Shown here piece after piece: positions 61,721 through 64,000 of a stretch of 64,000 bases of DNA. Within the stretch, counting starts at the first letter, position 1. Each line of letters starts with the position of its first letter. The DNA is from Lota lota (taxonomy: Eukaryota; Chordata; Actinopteri; Gadiformes; Lotidae), in the NCBI GenBank assembly GCA_026745465.1, contig JACYXH010000363.1, forward strand, positions 848,501 to 912,500, given 5' to 3'. The translations under genes were made by a program, and so were the position numbers. Below the pieces are notes generated by a model. It was not told the origin of the DNA, did not search any database, and saw only the letters and a list, made by a program, of their open reading frames with translations.

Positions 61721-62595
61721 TATTCCAGTCCTTCATCATAGCGGTCTATTTCCTATGGTTTGACTGGATAACCCTCCCCCCTTTCCCACCACATGTATGG
61801 GCTGGTTATGATGACATCATAGCCAATGAACAGCAGAATGAGGTCATACAGGCCTAAACATGTGTGGGTTTGAGAGTGTGTGGGTGGATGGGTAGGTGTG
61901 TGTGTGGATGCCAGATGTTAAATTGTGTATGTCAAAGACATGTTAAGTGTGTGTGGTGCACAGATGCACATGGCATAAGCCACGCGGTTAAACATTTCAC
62001 CCAAATTAGAACCATCACTAAACTAACTCAACCAAGTTAGAGATGTTCTTCATATTAATGTTCTGGGGTAGGTATAGTCTGATGTTGTTGCTAGGGTGGG
62101 AATAGTCTGAGAGTTGTGGCCTTGGTAGGTATATTCTGATGGCTGTTGTTAGACTAGGTTGTTGATCGAAGGCTAGAGTGTCAAACATCAATAACTGGCT
62201 GGCTGTCTGGCTCTAGACAGACATTTGGACAGATCTGTGTGCTGGAAACAGATTTATTTATTTAGTTTTAATAAAACAGTGTGTGGGTGGGTGTGGACAG
62301 GGTGTGACCCTCCGATAAGACCATACACGCACACACTTTCCTTACACATAGACATATAATATAAATTATATTGAGTATTGTTATTAATAATAAAGGTAGC
62401 TGGGACCTGAATGAGTACAGCCGCGGCCAGTCTTCGGCCCACGGAACACAACTTTCACCGACAAACTGGAGGAGGATTAATGTAAATTATTAAATCGGTT
62501 AATGGTAGTACAGGGTAAAGTCCAGGGATTCAGCCTTCCGGCATTCTTTCATCGTTTAGTTTCTATGTGTGTGTAAAAAAATTAATGGAAGGTCA

Positions 62596-62721
<126 letters not shown>

Positions 62722-63061
62722 CAAAGGTTGTACACTTGCTATTGTTACTGCTCACTGGCAGGATGTTTGCTAGGGAAAACCATGAACACACACACAAACT
62801 CACACACAGGATATAAAGCTGACACATACACACCTGCTGCCACGCCTGTGTGCGGGTGGTGTCAGAACATTCCAGAGGACACACCTTAATAAGTGCTTCT
62901 GTGTTTAACTCTTCAACTAGCTGGTAAGGAAATATTAACCAGCTAGAGAGTTCAATAGGGAAAATATAGAAATGCAATATAGCAGTGGTGATTTTAGAGC
63001 AGCCTGGCAAGGGATTAAAACAATGGCCTGCATTAATCAATGTGTAAATTAGAATAAACAA

Positions 63062-63815
63062 TCCATCAATGTAAATGGAGTGTATGATTCTGATTTGCCT
63101 AACACTTTCAACTCATTTTTCACTCGTTTCAAAAGGTCTGAGTTCTCTGAAAATGTCTCCATGCTGAGAGGGTCTCTTGTACCTCAGAATGATATTGTGA
63201 TATCGCAGGAATATGTCACTGCCTCATTTAAGAGGGTGGACATCACCAAGGTCTCAGATACAGGCTAACCCCAGGGTTGTGGCCTGTCCCCCCTACTTAT
63301 TATTGTGTATACAGAGAGCTGTAGAACGTCTCAAGAGGGCAGCAACTTTATGAAATTCTCTGACGACACCACCCTATTGTCTCTTTTCCAGGGTTCGGAT
63401 CCAGATCATGGTTGTGATGAAAAAATCCTTGACCTTAACATGTCAAAAACAAAAAAAATCAAAAGCCAACATTATACATGGCGAAGACGTTGAAACTTGC
63501 GACACATAAGTATCTAGTAACTGCTACACTAAGTCCTTCACTCCTTCTGCTATCAGGCTATAAAACGCTGACAGTAGTCATTTTAAATAACTGTTACATT
63601 CCTTTAGACATCGTTTTTATATGAACCATAACAGGTGTTTTATTTTATTTACTGCTATACCAGTCTCCTTGTACTGACCTATGTACGTCGATCTGTTGCC
63701 TCTGACCTATAACTATCTTGTCTTGTCTGTTTAAGTATTTTAAGTCGTGTGTATGGACTGGGTAAGCTGCAAATGAATTGCCGTTCTTGGGATAAATAAA
63801 GTTGTCTGAATAGCA
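63062..63815 (+). mobile_element. Truncated, internally deleted LINE
   Basis: The first part encodes LPNTFNSFFTRF, a phrase found just before the reverse transcriptase of jockey/CR1-type elements. After an internal deletion that removes the fingers and part of the palm, PQGCGLSPLLIIVYT and FMKFSDDTTLLS appear; the usual catalytic box is FADD. A stop at 63266-63268 separates the two parts. The 3' UTR ends in GATAAATAAAGTTGTCTGAA, a typical LINE tail. It is 5'-truncated and dead. The clade (Rex1, L2 or CR1) is not settled. Confidence 0.8.
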
Positions 63816-64000
63816 AGAACAACATCACCGTGTGCCCACGTACAGTGAGAAAGTACTTTTACTGTACGTACATTAAACAATTGCTGTCCATTGTATTTTG
63901 GAGTAATTAGGTGCTTATTTTTGTATCTTATTTCAGTCTTTGTGTGCTTTGGTCGTGGCCATTTCTCATGTAAAAGCCTTTGGGTTAAACAGAAAGGAAC

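Overview
The window is vertebrate nuclear DNA. It has multi-exon genes with GT-AG introns, a ribosomal protein gene with a 5' TOP tract, SINE and LINE debris, and a very high load of long (CA)n, (GA)n and other simple repeats. The proteins, gene order and repeat types point to a teleost fish. The extreme dinucleotide load recalls cod-like (gadiform) genomes, but the species is inference.

Layout: PDE12 (minus, 1225-4802, complete, 8 coding exons); a gene-poor gap; ATP6AP1L (minus, 6922-13184, core certain, first two exons tentative); RPS23 (plus, 14057-15878, complete); an intronless, unidentified, broken coding block that may be an old virus-like insertion (about 17.2-20.3 kb), followed by a 31-bp satellite; DENND6A (minus, 22823-30974, complete, 19 exons); SLMAP (plus, 34359-54439, 23-24 exons with two alternative last exons encoding different tail anchors); and the first coding exon of FLNB (plus, 58093-58384), whose first intron runs to the window edge and ends with a truncated LINE.

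The exon models were built by hand from reading frames, GT/AG borders and recalled human proteins. Total coding lengths are multiples of three for PDE12 (590 aa), ATP6AP1L (329 aa if the tentative exons hold), RPS23 (143 aa), DENND6A (606 aa) and SLMAP (803 or 807 aa, plus 49 with one optional exon). PDE12-DENND6A-SLMAP-FLNB matches human 3p14.3, where ARF4 sits between PDE12 and DENND6A. Here that place holds the head-to-head ATP6AP1L/RPS23 pair, which lies on human chromosome 5, and no ARF4 was seen. The genes form no pathway: they cover mitochondrial RNA processing, V-ATPase assembly, translation, Rab regulation, membrane/centrosome scaffolding and actin crosslinking.

The most striking pattern is that many short tandem repeats straddle exon-intron junctions. 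In PDE12, ATP6AP1L, DENND6A and SLMAP, about eleven minisatellites consist of copies of the last or first bases of an exon plus its splice site, repeated into the intron. Several long dinucleotide runs also directly form the donor or the polypyrimidine tract of an acceptor. Other notable items are a 17-bp perfect inverted repeat with CRE cores, a tandem array of tRNA-like units, and a palindrome next to a SINE.
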